A stretch of DNA of 56,495 bases from Psychromonas ossibalaenae ATCC BAA-1528 (GCF_000381745.1 NZ_KB906998.1:1-56495); one strand, 5' to 3'; counted from the stretch's first letter, positions 1 to 8,978 are shown. Notes: generated by a model not told the origin, from the sequence alone. Numbers and translations are program-made.

Positions 1-689
1 GTTACCTGATACTGGTTATCTCCGACATAACGCAGCTGGTTATCCGTACCCCAGCCGTTAAAGCCGCCGCGAATATAAAGATCGTAGCTTAAAGGCGCCA
101 TATCCGGTGTGTAGCTAAATACCGGATGAAGCAGATCATCGCCAACCTCTAATTTAAAGTCATACAAGCCGGCTTGTGTAATAAGCAGGCCCATATTGGC
201 GGCAGCGTCGCCAGTCTGCAGCGTATACTTCTGATCGGGACTGACTTGGGTCAGATTTTCAATATCAACGGTGAAGCTTGTTTCCAATGTCCACTCTGCG
301 TCTGCCACTTTAAACTCCGGCACACCCGCAGTAAATGCGACATTATTAAGATAGTAAGCATCATCTTTGAAAACCAACTTATAGGTATCTTCTGCGCTCC
401 AGCCGCTGAAGCTGCCTTTTAAATAAAGGTCAACCGCATAAGGAGCAACAGCCGCGTCAGGCCCTTTAGAAGCCGGGGTTACACAAGCAGTTTTCGCCTG
501 GTTCAAAACTTCTGGTGCTTCGCAGTTTAATGGTTCATTTTTAATGATTATTTCTGTTTTTGTAATATCGTCACCGGTTAACTTACCAACTTTTGTATCA
601 TCGTCGTTTGAACAGCCGGTCAGAGTGGATCCGCCCATTAACAAAACAAGCGTAGTAACGCGTATTTTGTTTAATCTAAAATTAGCCAT
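1..689 (-). CDS. Lipoprotein with carbohydrate-binding-like repeats, copy A (partial, 3' end outside window)
   Basis: The reading frame opens at the ATG complementary to 687-689 and stays open to the window edge, so only the N-terminal ~229 residues are visible. The start resembles a lipoprotein signal peptide (lipobox STLTGC), followed by an acidic linker and then two related beta-rich modules with the motifs LYLKGSFSGW and LYIRGGFNGW, which recall N-terminal starch-binding modules of secreted amylases and pullulanases. The protein is nearly identical to the N-terminus of the pseudogene at 1359-3456 and differs mainly in the linker after the lipobox. The catalytic part, if any, lies to the left of the window. 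An outer-membrane or surface polysaccharide-binding or -degrading role is inferred from the modules; the exact enzyme family cannot be named. Confidence 0.8.
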   Translation of the reverse strand, partial: MANFRLNKIRVTTLVLLMGGSTLTGCSNDDDTKVGKLTGDDITKTEIIIKNEPLNCEAPEVLNQAKTACVTPASKGPDAAVAPYAVDLYLKGSFSGWSAEDTYKLVFKDDAYYLNNVAFTAGVPEFKVADAEWTLETSFTVDIENLTQVSPDQKYTLQTGDAAANMGLLITQAGLYDFKLEVGDDLLHPVFSYTPDMAPLSYDLYIRGGFNGWGTDNQLRYVGDNQYQV

Positions 690-910
690 GTTTTTTAACA
701 TCCTATCTATATGTGATTCTAGTAATGCAGCTGAAAAGCACAGAGCCGTCCGGCATAAGTGTCAGCAGTTCAATACAGAGAAAAAGAGATGTTCAGGAAT
801 AATGTAAGGGAATTACTCTTGCCATACCGTCCTGACAATCTCATGGAAAACGCAGTATATAGGTCATGGAAAATGCGGTACATAGATGTTATCTATGTAA
901 GTGTATGATT

Positions 911-984
911 TTATATCACTTTATGTGAAGTTATGTGATGTTATGTGATGTTATGTGATGTTATGTGAAGTTATGTGAAGTTAT
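911..984. repeat. TTAT array repeated every 10 bp upstream of copy A
   Basis: TTAT begins at 911, 921, 931, 941, 951, 961, 971 and 981, exactly 10 bp apart. Five central units are TTATGTGAAG or TTATGTGATG variants. The array lies about 220-295 bp upstream of the copy A start codon. The one-turn spacing places every unit on the same face of the helix, as expected for cooperative binding of a regulator; simple slippage expansion is the alternative. Confidence 0.75.
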
Positions 985-1261
985 AAAGGGGATAGCCGGA
1001 TGTGAAATATAAACAGGACTGTAGTCTGTTTTTACACAGATAAAAGCGCTGCTTGCAGGTGAGGTGTTATTTTTTATTTACAACTTCAACATGTTAATAA
1101 AAACCTCTGCTTGTTATTGGAATGTTAACATGAAAGTGGGCCTATATCGAGCTAATTTAAAGTACAGGCGCTGAAGCCACTCGAGCTGCTGAAATATTTA
1201 CAGAATATTATCAGGGGGAAAGGGGGCGATTAAGTGCTATCTGATTCGACAGGCATATTAT

Positions 1262-1326
1262 AAAAAAGCCCCTCAATAATTGGTTGTCCAACTATTGGGG
1301 GGCAGTTCAATTCACTCGGGCTTTTT
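1262..1326 (-). terminator. Terminator downstream of the truncated lipoprotein gene
   Basis: AAAAAAGCCC near 1262-1271 pairs with GGGCTTTTT near 1318-1326, and a second inner stem pairs CCCCTCAATA with TATTGGGGG. Read on the minus strand the structure follows the stop of the 1359-3456 pseudogene and ends in a T run. Confidence 0.55.
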
Positions 1327-1358
1327 AGCCGCTATAAGTTAATTATTTAATATACAAA

Positions 1359-3456
1359 TCAGTCTGCCAGAGGAGTAGCCGGCTGAATGCGGATAGCTGC
1401 AAGATCAAACTTATTTACTTGTCCATCTTTTCCGCCGCTGGCGATATAAGTGGTGTTGCTTTCCAGGTAACTCATATTGTAGAAGTCAGTCACTGCTAAA
1501 GAATAAGTTCCTGCAGCAAGACTGGCAGAAAGCGGTGTTGAGTAAACCAGTGGTTTTTTACCGTCTTTAACCGCTGCGTGCGGCATTTGAATAATACCTT
1601 TAGCAACAACTTCACCCGCTCCGTCTTTAACTTCCAGCCATTTAACACCGTTGGTAACACCCAGGTTAATCGCATTGAAGTTATTGTGATACTGCAGCTG
1701 GATATCGTAATCACTATCTGCACTTATTGTGATATCACTAACCGTTAACGTATCGTTCAAACTTCCCCAATTATGTAGATAAGCGCTGTTAATCTGCTCG
1801 TCAGCAGGTGTTGTGCTGATGTTTGAACTGACACGTGTATCCGTCACTGGAATAGCTTGTATTGTACCAAAGCATACCGGTGCGCTGTGATGAGAGTAAT
1901 TTTTTGTCTCAGTGTAGACAGCTTCTACAGCATAACAAGTACCGGCGGCATCAGCCGCTTTAAGAGTGTCAGTAACGACTCCTTTTGCCACATCAGTTTT
2001 CACTAATTCGCCGTTACGGTATAGGTTATAGCTGATATTACCAGTTTGTGTATCACTGAATTGTACCGTTAGGAATCCGTCTTTGTCTGCTGCAACACTG
2101 CTGATCAACGGCTCTTTGGGTGCAAAAACAACGGGGTCACTATTGCTGAGCGGATGTGCTTCTACCATAGTAATAGCAGTTGAGCCGCTGATTAAGTCAC
2201 CCAGAGTAATCACTAGGTTATTGCTGTCGCTTAAATCTGCGAACGCAATAGACTTAGGATCACTTACTGATTTATTGTTCAGGGTTAGACTCTGTACTGA
2301 ATAATAACCGCTGTCCTCAGATGCTTCAGGCAGTAGAATTTCAAGGTTAATTACTTTACCTTTTAGTGTCAGACCTTGTAATTTAAGGCTTGTGCTGTTT
2401 GCAAATTTTTCTTTGCGCAGTTCGCTGGTAATAAACGGATTCAGGCTGATCCCTGTATCTGTAGTAGTAAAGCCGAAGACATCTTCTATGACCATACCCA
2501 CATAAGCGCCGACAGACCAAAGCTGGCGTTTAGAGTTAATCACCGGGCCTGATAATGACGGATTATCAAAGTCTAGCAGACGAAACCATATTAGTATCTG
2601 ATGCATCAACAGTAAATTTGTAATAACCTGTCTCGGTAATAAAGAAGGTTGCATTTGCACCGCCGGGAAGCATGGTATAAGCGGTATCTAATTCAGCTGT
2701 AAGCGCTTCTTCACCTAATACCCACTCGCTTGACCAGTCTGCCGCCGCCAGTTTGAATTCATGGTTGCCGGGAGCGACCTGCATGGTTACCTGATACTGG
2801 TTATCTCCGACATAACGCAGCTGGTTATCCGTACCCCAGCCGTTAAAGCCGCCGCGAATATAAAGATCGTAGCTTAAAGGTGCGATATCTGGTGCATAAC
2901 TAAATACCGGGTGAAGCAGATCATCTCCAACTTCTAATTTGAAGTCATACAAGCCGGCTTGTGTAATAAGCAGGCCCATATTGGCAGCAGCGTCGCCAGT
3001 CTGCAGCGTATACTTCTGACCGGGACTAACTTGGGTCAGATTTTCAATATCAACGGTGAAGCTTGTTTCCAATGTCCACTCTGCGTCTGCCACTTTAAAC
3101 TCCGGCACACCCGCAGTAAATGCGACATTATTAAGGTAGTAGGCATCATCTTTGAAAATTAACTTGTAGGTATCTTCTGCGCCCCAGCCGCTGAAGCTGC
3201 CTTTTAAATAGAGATCAACCGCATAGGGAGCTACGGCCGCATCTGGCTGGTCCGGAACATCCGGCTTATCTGGATCCGGAGTAACACAAGCAGTTTGTCT
3301 TTCATTCAAAATTTCCGGTGCCTCGCAGGTTAAGGGATCATTTTTAATAATGGTCTGCGTTTGAGCTTCGTCGGTTGAACAGCCTGTCAGTGCCGAACCG
3401 CTGAACAGTAAAACAAGCGTTGCAATGCGTGTTTTCTTAAATCTGAAGTTAGTCAT
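1359..3456 (-). pseudogene. Internally deleted, frameshifted paralogue (copy B) of the carbohydrate-binding lipoprotein/glycosidase
   Basis: The first frame (3456 to 2566) encodes a lipoprotein signal (lipobox SALTGC), a Pro/Asp linker (DKPDVPDQPDAA) and two modules with SFSGWGAED and GFNGWGTDN, then stops. A second frame, open from 2660, continues meaningfully only from LLDFDNPSL onward, near 2585. Its sequence QLWSVGAYVGMVIEDVFGF resembles the last helices of an (alpha/alpha)6 six-hairpin glycosidase. A fibronectin-III-like stretch (about 1860-2110) and a C-terminal beta-sandwich follow. Most of a catalytic domain is therefore missing and the join is out of frame. The N-terminal half is nearly identical to copy A. 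I infer deletion after tandem duplication; sequencing error alone would not explain the missing domain. The catalytic family assignment is tentative. Confidence 0.7.
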
Positions 3457-3500
3457 GCTTTTTAACGTCCTATCTGTATGTGATTCTAGTAATACAGCTA
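2786..3500. repeat. Direct repeat of window positions 1-735 (tandem gene duplication)
   Basis: From 2786 the DNA repeats the window start almost base for base, through the coding region and past both start codons (689 and 3456) to the common leader containing TGTGATTCTAGTAAT. The copies are offset by 2785 bp at the left and 2767 bp at the start codons because copy A has an 18-bp longer linker. Confidence 0.9.
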
Positions 3501-4200
3501 TAAAAATGACAGATGCTTCCCGGCATCAACCTTAGCTGTTTAATACTAGAGGCAAGGAGATTATCGGGAGCGGGAAAAGGAAGTTCAGCTGCAGACTCAA
3601 CTCTCCTTAAATCAAAGCGTAATAATCCTTTACAGCGACGCCCGGTCAATCTCATGGAAAACGCAGTATATAGATGTCAAATTCATAACGCTGTGATTTT
3701 TATGTTTTATTCTAGAGCCTTTGTGTAATTACTTTTTGTTACGCCTCGTTACTTTTTGTTACTTTCGTTTGTTTTTGTTTTGTCTTGGGGTAAGGTGTTT
3801 TTATAGTGACTGTTAGTCGGGGGGTGAAAGATCGTGTGTTAATATTTATTGTTGTTTATCAGTTGTTTGGTTTGTTTTCCTTGTTGGTTTATGTTGTTTT
3901 TCAGTGGTTTGTTTTTACTTGCTGATTTCTTTTGGATGTCGTTTCATTTACTTGTTTTAGATGTTTTTGAAAAATGAAAGGTGTCGATGTTACGTGCGGT
4001 GGTCACGTTTACATCACGGAATGGTCATGGCTTGTAGGTTCTGATGTCTGCCTGAGAATTAGTTAATATATATGATTTTTCATGGCTAAGTTAGGCTGGA
4101 CTGATAACTAAAATTAACAGTAAATTGGATTTTATAAGCGGGTAAAATTTCTGTAATATAAGCTGATTATTATTTTTCTCTTTAGGTAAAGGAACTGTCT
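3457..4200. other. Intergenic region upstream of copy B
   Basis: No convincing gene is present. The part next to 3456 is shared with copy A's leader. The middle holds the phased TTAC repeats at 3729-3762. The rest is T-rich on the plus strand (long GTTT/TTTG runs, 3760-3960) with no motif I recognise. A ribosome binding site for the 4201 gene (AAAGGA) lies near 4188. Confidence 0.5.
3729..3768. repeat. TTAC motifs spaced 10 bp apart upstream of copy B
   Basis: TTAC begins at 3729, 3739, 3749 and 3759; the last three are GTTAC. The 10-bp spacing and the distance to the start codon (about 270-305 bp) match those of the TTAT array upstream of copy A, although the sequences between the motifs differ. 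Confidence 0.6.
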
Positions 4201-4749
4201 GTGGATCAGGATTTAACCAACTTCTTACAAGAACTCACTACACCCGATTATATTTTCAATGAAAGGTCGTTTTTTGCCCAAGCAGGGTATCTGCTTCAGG
4301 TGCAGCTCCAGGAATACTTAAATCAACAAGAGTGTCGTGAGAACTCTTTTTATAAATCTGTGTGTACTGCGAGAAAACTAAATAATGCAGATACGGATAA
4401 AAAATTCTGGCAGGCATTATTATCTTTTGACTCGGTACTCGACAGCTTTGTTATGCCTGAAAACAAGTCTCAAAGAAACTGCAGAAAATGGCTGCGTTTT
4501 GTCAATATGATTGAAAATCTGCAGGGCTATAACGGCAGTCAGCTATTTTCCGTGCCTAATCTTTATAAGAAACAACAGGTTCGTTTGTATTTTGCTGTGA
4601 TGCTGACTTGGGAACATCTGCGCTACATCGCCGGTAATGATGATCAGTTCAGCCCAAGCTCAGAGATTCTTGGTTTTTTTGCTAGTGATGTGCACAGCCA
4701 TGAACACACTCACGAAGATTGCGGTGATAATTGTGACCATCAACACTAG
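4201..4749 (+). CDS. Hypothetical protein with a His/Cys-rich metal-binding tail
   Basis: The 182-residue product starts at GTG with AAAGGA about 8 bases upstream. It is mostly helical and charged, lacks a signal peptide, and I do not recognise the family. The C-terminus is striking: the tail HSHEHTHEDCGDNCDHQH has seven His and two Cys, a likely site for zinc, nickel or copper. The next gene begins inside its last codons and encodes a cysteine-rich protein, so the two are probably co-translated and share a metal-related role (inference). Confidence 0.75.
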   Translation: MDQDLTNFLQELTTPDYIFNERSFFAQAGYLLQVQLQEYLNQQECRENSFYKSVCTARKLNNADTDKKFWQALLSFDSVLDSFVMPENKSQRNCRKWLRFVNMIENLQGYNGSQLFSVPNLYKKQQVRLYFAVMLTWEHLRYIAGNDDQFSPSSEILGFFASDVHSHEHTHEDCGDNCDHQH

Positions 4750-4960
4750 TAGTGATAAAACCTGTCCGTTCTGTGCTGCTATTAACCGTTGTCAGGCTGA
4801 TCCTGCCAAGCCCTGCTGGTGTTATGATCTGCCGATACCGACATCGCTGACTGACCTGGTACCGGAACACCTCAAGCGTAAGTCCTGTATCTGCCGCAAC
4901 TGTATCAGTTTATACAATGAAGACGCTGAATTGTTTAAGCAGGGGCTGGAGAAAAGATAA
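4733..4960 (+). CDS. Cysteine-rich CWC family protein
   Basis: About 75 residues. I chose the GTG at 4733 because the longer in-frame extension to 4637 would lie wholly inside the preceding gene. The protein has CPFC near the N-terminus, then CQADPAKPCWC, then CICRNC, the pattern of the cysteine-rich CWC family, a small presumed zinc-binding protein of unknown function. It overlaps the upstream His-tailed gene by 17 bp, suggesting translational coupling, and is followed by a strong terminator. Confidence 0.75.
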   Translation: MTINTSSDKTCPFCAAINRCQADPAKPCWCYDLPIPTSLTDLVPEHLKRKSCICRNCISLYNEDAELFKQGLEKR

Positions 4961-5002
4961 AAAACGGCAGTATTCGTTTAAGCTGAATAGCAGCCGTTTT
5001 TT
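4959..5002. terminator. Bidirectional terminator between the CWC gene and yidA
   Basis: AAAAAACGGC at 4959-4968 pairs with GCCGTTTTTT at 4993-5002, with a further inner stem TATTC/GAATA. The A and T runs on either side let it serve both converging genes. Confidence 0.85.
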
Positions 5003-5015
5003 ACGGGGCGGACGA

Positions 5016-5822
5016 CTAGTTTAATACGTATTTTTCAAATACGTGAGCAACACCGTCTTGATCATTACTAGCAGTAATATAATCGGCATTTGCTTTTACT
5101 TCATCGCTGCCGTTTTCCATCGCGACACCAAGACCGGCGTATTTAATCATCTCTAAATCATTTGCCGCATCGCCGACACAAATTATCTGCTCTGCAGTGA
5201 GTCCAAGGTGCGCGGTTAAAGCCGCCATACCCATGCCTTTATTGCTGTTTTTATTCATAAACTCATAAAAGAACGGGGTGCTTCTGGCCATTGAGTATTT
5301 TTCCTGCAGTGACTTAGGCAGCTGCTCAACCGCTTTTGACAAGGTCTGCTCCTGGTCAATCATCATCACCTTTAAAATATCTTCATCTGCATCAAGCATA
5401 TTGAAATCAAACTCTGAATATTCAATACCGTTAAGTTTTGCTTCATAATCGGTATATTCATTTTGTTTAGGTGTGATCAAACCGCGGGTCATGGAGTAAG
5501 CGAGAATATTTACGCCCAATTTATCAGCTAACTTGTTAAGGTCAATAGCATCCTGGCCGGTTAGAATGGCACTGCTGACTACGCTTTTACAAGCGACTTT
5601 AAGAATTAACGAGGCGTTGTAAGTCAGTACGTAATCATCTGCGCCGTCTAAATCCAGTTCTTTTAATGTCGGCAGCATACCTTCAAAGGGGCGCCCTGAG
5701 GCTAATACTACTTTTATTCCTTGTTCTTTGGCTGATTTAATTGCCTCTCGAACTCTACTAGTTAAGGCTTTTTCGCTGTTCAGCAGCGTACCGTCCATAT
5801 CTAAAGCAACAAGTTTATACAT
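5016..5822 (-). CDS. yidA: HAD-IIB sugar phosphatase, YidA type
   Basis: 268 residues of the Cof-like HAD-IIB family. The catalytic motif LVALDMDGTLL carries the nucleophile D8 and acid/base D10. Motif II is VVLASGRP, and motif III/IV reads ICVGDAANDLEMI. The C-terminus EKYVLN and the internal LKVMMIDQEQ match E. coli YidA, which dephosphorylates a range of sugar phosphates in the cytoplasm. The length is normal. It converges on the CWC gene through the shared terminator. The assignment to YidA rather than another Cof paralogue rests on these matching stretches. Confidence 0.88.
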   Translation of the reverse strand: MYKLVALDMDGTLLNSEKALTSRVREAIKSAKEQGIKVVLASGRPFEGMLPTLKELDLDGADDYVLTYNASLILKVACKSVVSSAILTGQDAIDLNKLADKLGVNILAYSMTRGLITPKQNEYTDYEAKLNGIEYSEFDFNMLDADEDILKVMMIDQEQTLSKAVEQLPKSLQEKYSMARSTPFFYEFMNKNSNKGMGMAALTAHLGLTAEQIICVGDAANDLEMIKYAGLGVAMENGSDEVKANADYITASNDQDGVAHVFEKYVLN

Positions 5823-5998
5823 TAATGTTTCCCAATAATTTAAACAATGCTTAGTGTATTCAATATTGAATAAATAATCGAATATTGTTGATGCTGATTA
5901 ATGATGCATTGATTAAGATCAGCCTGGTAAATCGTAAGCCCGGCGTATATTGGGACTAATCTTTTCAATCTCAGTAATTGCCAGGAGCCTGTTAATCG

Positions 5999-6250
5999 AT
6001 GGCTAAACCAAATAAAAAAGGGCCGGTGCAGACGGTTGATATTTTCTGCAGTAAATGTAAGAGCCAGTTGTACAAATACCGTAAAGGCGGTAAAGGGGCT
6101 TTGGTAAAATGTTTCAAAGAACGTATTTCTATTGATTACACCAAAGAAACATGCATTTGTCCAAACTGCGCCAGTGTATTCGCTCGTGAAGCCTTAGTGA
6201 GAGGCACGCCCGCTTTTAAGATAAACGCAGCTAAAGTGTACGTTAAATAA
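5999..6250 (+). CDS. Small zinc-ribbon protein, function unknown
   Basis: 83 residues with a good ribosome binding site (CCAGGAG near 5981). Two Cys pairs, CSKC near residue 17 and CICPNC near residue 52, are separated by a basic, Gly-rich stretch (YRKGGKGALVK), forming a probable zinc ribbon. The basic N-terminus and the ribbon suggest nucleic-acid or protein binding, but no function is known to me. It stands alone between yidA (divergent) and the STAS-like gene. Confidence 0.75.
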   Translation: MAKPNKKGPVQTVDIFCSKCKSQLYKYRKGGKGALVKCFKERISIDYTKETCICPNCASVFAREALVRGTPAFKINAAKVYVK

Positions 6251-6362
6251 ATAGGATTATGGATCAAAATCAAAGCTTTAAGACTAGAAGCTTGTTTTAA
6301 TTACGCGCATTAAGTAGCAGCCTCGCTGTAAAATGGACTTTTTATCTTTTTAAGGAATAGTA

Positions 6363-6758
6363 ATGCAGGAGCATGGTTCTTTTACTATCCGGATCACCGG
6401 ACAGCTGATTCTGGTACAGGCGTTTGGTGCCTGGAATTATGAAACAGCTAAACGCTTCTGTATAGAATATAAAGCTGCCGCTCAGTCTTTGATTCAAGAG
6501 CCCTGGGCATGTTTATTAGATTTATCCAAGTGGGAACTGGCAACCCCTGATATACGTGCTTTAGTTGAAGATAGAAATACCTGGGCAAACCGTAATAACC
6601 AGAAGTATGAAGTCGTGATCTGTTTGTCACCGCTGCAGCGTTATCTGATAGAAAAAATGCTCAACAACCTTAATAATATTAAACTTAGTTTTTTTAAGGA
6701 GAAAAGCGAAGCATTGAACTGGCTGCGGTCGGTTAATTTTGATCTGCAGTGTGCTTAG
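6363..6758 (+). CDS. STAS/SpoIIAA-like hypothetical protein
   Basis: 131 residues, starting at ATG after AAGGAATAGTA. The pattern is an N-terminal beta strand pair (FTIRITGQLILVQAFGAW), a helix, then ACLLDLSKWELATPDI and a C-terminal EALNWL helix. It resembles SpoIIAA/STAS-like proteins of gammaproteobacteria. These are cytoplasmic or lipid-binding single-domain proteins with no fixed role. No partner kinase or sigma factor is adjacent. The family call is from fold pattern only. Confidence 0.65.
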   Translation: MQEHGSFTIRITGQLILVQAFGAWNYETAKRFCIEYKAAAQSLIQEPWACLLDLSKWELATPDIRALVEDRNTWANRNNQKYEVVICLSPLQRYLIEKMLNNLNNIKLSFFKEKSEALNWLRSVNFDLQCA

Positions 6759-6920
6759 CTCAATAAAACCACGCAGTTGTTTACCTAATCCGAATGTTCT
6801 TTCCTCTCAACTGCTGCCGTCGTAATATGCTTTGTTTGTTTAGCCGGTTGTCTTGTGCCGCTATTAGGACTAAATTTATTACTAATAACGAAGCATACAG
6901 CAGTTTATGAGAGGTGTAAT

Positions 6921-7826
6921 ATGTCGTCAGAAAACAGCGCTCATGGTTCATCAGACGATAGATTAAAAGTATTTCCTTTTAGTGCTGTTCAGGGACAGGA
7001 ACGCTGTAAAAAAGCCTTAATTCTGGCCGCGATTAACCCCAAAATCGGCGGCCTGCTGCTTTGTGCCCCTGCAGCCTGCGGTAAATCAACATTATCTCGA
7101 GGTCTAATCGATATTCTACCCGGCACAGCCCTGCATAATTCCGATTTTGTGAACGTATCTTTAACTGCCAGTGAAGAGATGCTGCTTGGTACCTTAGATT
7201 TAGACCATGTTTTAAACCAGCAGAACGTTCATTTTTCACCGGGATTATTGAGTAAAGCACATGGTGGAGTCTTATATGCAGATCAGGTTAACCTGCTTCC
7301 TGAACTACTTGTCGCTCAGCTGCTTGATGTAGCGGGCAGCGGTGTGAACCGAATTGAGCGTTATGGGTTTAGTTTTGTTCATCTGGCTAATTTCACTCTG
7401 ATTGCGACAATAAACCCGGAGCAGGGGGCGTTAAGCTCACAATTGTTAGAACGCTTTGGATTCGTAGTGGAGCTGGACAGCAGTTATAGCGTTGATCAGA
7501 GGGTGCAGATAATTAAAACGCGCCAGGCGTTTGAATCTGATCCCGGGCGATTTTGTGAGTTCTATCAGATGCAGCAGGTAGAACTGCAGCAGCAGATTTC
7601 AGATGCTAGGGAGCTTTTACACAGAGTCACCTTCTCGGATAATATATTGAATGATATTGCGCGGCGCTGCGACGCCGCACGGGTTAACGGTTTACGTGCT
7701 GATTTACAGCTCTTTCATGCTGCCGGCGCACATGCTGCCTGGCAGGGACGTCAAGAAGTGTCGGCGGCAGATATTGATTTCGTTGAGCCGTTTGTATTGA
7801 GCCGCCGCTGCTGCAGCGGCGGCTAG
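6921..7826 (+). CDS. Orphan magnesium-chelatase-like AAA+ ATPase (ChlI/BchI type) with altered Walker B
   Basis: 301 residues from the ATG at 6921, which has GAGAGG at the right distance; an upstream in-frame start at 6855 lacks one. Walker A is APAACGKST (residues 49-57). The following region matches ChlI/BchI subunits (GGVLYADQVNLL, LLDVAGSGVNRIERYG, INPEQGALSSQLLERFG). The Walker B acidic pair, normally DE, is D121-Q122 here, so the catalytic glutamate is replaced by glutamine. No VWA-domain partner or cobalt/magnesium chelatase gene is nearby. It may be an assembly chaperone that binds but poorly hydrolyses ATP, or may use another acid; both are inference. Confidence 0.8.
   Translation: MSSENSAHGSSDDRLKVFPFSAVQGQERCKKALILAAINPKIGGLLLCAPAACGKSTLSRGLIDILPGTALHNSDFVNVSLTASEEMLLGTLDLDHVLNQQNVHFSPGLLSKAHGGVLYADQVNLLPELLVAQLLDVAGSGVNRIERYGFSFVHLANFTLIATINPEQGALSSQLLERFGFVVELDSSYSVDQRVQIIKTRQAFESDPGRFCEFYQMQQVELQQQISDARELLHRVTFSDNILNDIARRCDAARVNGLRADLQLFHAAGAHAAWQGRQEVSAADIDFVEPFVLSRRCCSGG
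7801..7823. terminator. Perfect GC-rich hairpin at the 3' end of the ATPase gene
   Basis: GCCGCCGCTG at 7801-7810 and CAGCGGCGGC at 7814-7823 form a 10-bp perfect stem with a 3-base loop. It lies inside the last codons (encoding RRCCSGG), in the tight space between converging genes. No long T run follows, so terminator function is only likely. Confidence 0.45.
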
Positions 7827-7836
7827 TGCAGAAGTT

Positions 7837-8769
7837 TTAAGAAAACAGTTCGTCCTGCAGTGTTTGTAAATTTATGCTGGCGACTCCAGTTGCTGTATCT
7901 GCCCCGCCATAATAAACGTAGAGTATTCCGTCTACTACCGCCTGGCCGTTACTAAAGACGACATTTTTCACAAAGCCGTTTTTCTCCCACTCTAATTCAG
8001 GCACTAATATCGGTTCTTTTTGCCTGTATATCACTGTTGTCGGATCTTCTTTTGCTAGTCCGGCAATACCAAGGGCATAGGTTCCGTTGCCGCAGTTATC
8101 CTGGTGCTCCTGACTGACACCGTGATAGATTAAAATCCAGCCTTTTTCAGTTTCTATTGGCGGACCGGCTAAACCAATTTTATGATTTTCCCAGGGGTTG
8201 TCCTCTTTAACCTGTAAAAGAATTTTATGGTTTTCCCAGGTTTTCATATCGTTCGATTCACATATCCAGATATGTGGTGCTCTTCTATGCAGAAGATAGT
8301 ATTTTCCATTTATTTTTCTAGGGAAATAGGAGGCATCTTTGTTGGGTTCGTCTAAAACAATCCCGTGTCTCTGCCAGGTAATTAAATTCTTACTGGTAGC
8401 CAGGCAAATTCTAAAATCGCCGTCAAAGCGGCCGCCGTAACCTGTGTAGAGCATATAGAAGATATCGTCTATTTTTACGATTCTTGCATCCTCTACACCA
8501 CGCTCTTCCTGAGAGTCTTTTATCGGGCCCAGTATTGGGGTATCTAATCTGGAAAAATTAATACCGTCACTGCTGACGGCATACCCGAAATAATTTAAAT
8601 AATCGTCACACTCTCGGCCGTTGCTGTTTTTATTGGTTGAACGGTACAGCATATGTACCAGGCCGTTATCTGCAATGGCGGCAACGTTAAATACTGCTGC
8701 TTGTTCCCATTCATTATTTTTGTTTGCTTGTAAAATTGGTTTTTCAGATGCTCTGTTTAACTTAATCAT
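7837..8769 (-). CDS. GH130 family beta-mannoside phosphorylase/hydrolase
   Basis: 310 residues forming a five-bladed propeller typical of GH130. Diagnostic pieces are the N-terminal PIL start, RGVEDARI (the conserved Glu-Asp-x-Arg stretch), YTGYGG, KYYLLHRR, GPPIETEKGWILIYHG and FVKNVVFSNGQ. The family contains beta-1,4-mannosyl-glucose and mannooligosaccharide phosphorylases and a few hydrolases. There is no signal peptide, so it is cytoplasmic. No mannanase or mannoside transporter is adjacent, so the substrate cannot be fixed. The divergently transcribed neighbour is the orphan ATPase, with which no link is evident. Confidence 0.82.
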   Translation of the reverse strand: MIKLNRASEKPILQANKNNEWEQAAVFNVAAIADNGLVHMLYRSTNKNSNGRECDDYLNYFGYAVSSDGINFSRLDTPILGPIKDSQEERGVEDARIVKIDDIFYMLYTGYGGRFDGDFRICLATSKNLITWQRHGIVLDEPNKDASYFPRKINGKYYLLHRRAPHIWICESNDMKTWENHKILLQVKEDNPWENHKIGLAGPPIETEKGWILIYHGVSQEHQDNCGNGTYALGIAGLAKEDPTTVIYRQKEPILVPELEWEKNGFVKNVVFSNGQAVVDGILYVYYGGADTATGVASINLQTLQDELFS

Positions 8770-8978
8770 TTCTTATCCTTTTAAAAAGTATGATTAGGTC
8801 TCTACTATCATCACCAATCTTTAAAAAGATTCGCTCCGTATTACCTTTACTTGTTGAACAATAAATAGATTTACACAATGTAAATCCACAACGGAGTGTA
8901 TCGACAAACAACTGTTTTATTCAGCTTCTTTACTTATGTTTACACTTTTTCGTGACATACATCCTGCGGGGGAAATAA

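Larger units (their letters stand above)
690..1358. other. Intergenic region between the tandem lipoprotein copies
   Basis: No gene is supported here. From the left it holds the promoter and leader of copy A, including a stretch at about 837-863 also found upstream of the second copy (3648-3674), the 10-bp repeat array at 911-984, an AT-rich stretch, and the terminator of the second copy at 1262-1326. Confidence 0.6.

Noticed and set aside
174..422. Open frame on the plus strand, repeated at 2959-3162
   Set aside because: It is antisense to the duplicated lipoprotein modules; similarity between the two is a by-product of the gene duplication.
911..984. CRISPR-like array
   Set aside because: The units are 10 bp with no spacers and no cas genes nearby.
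3513..3728. 71-residue plus-strand frame
   Set aside because: It lies in the leader of the lipoprotein copy, has no ribosome binding site and low-complexity sequence.
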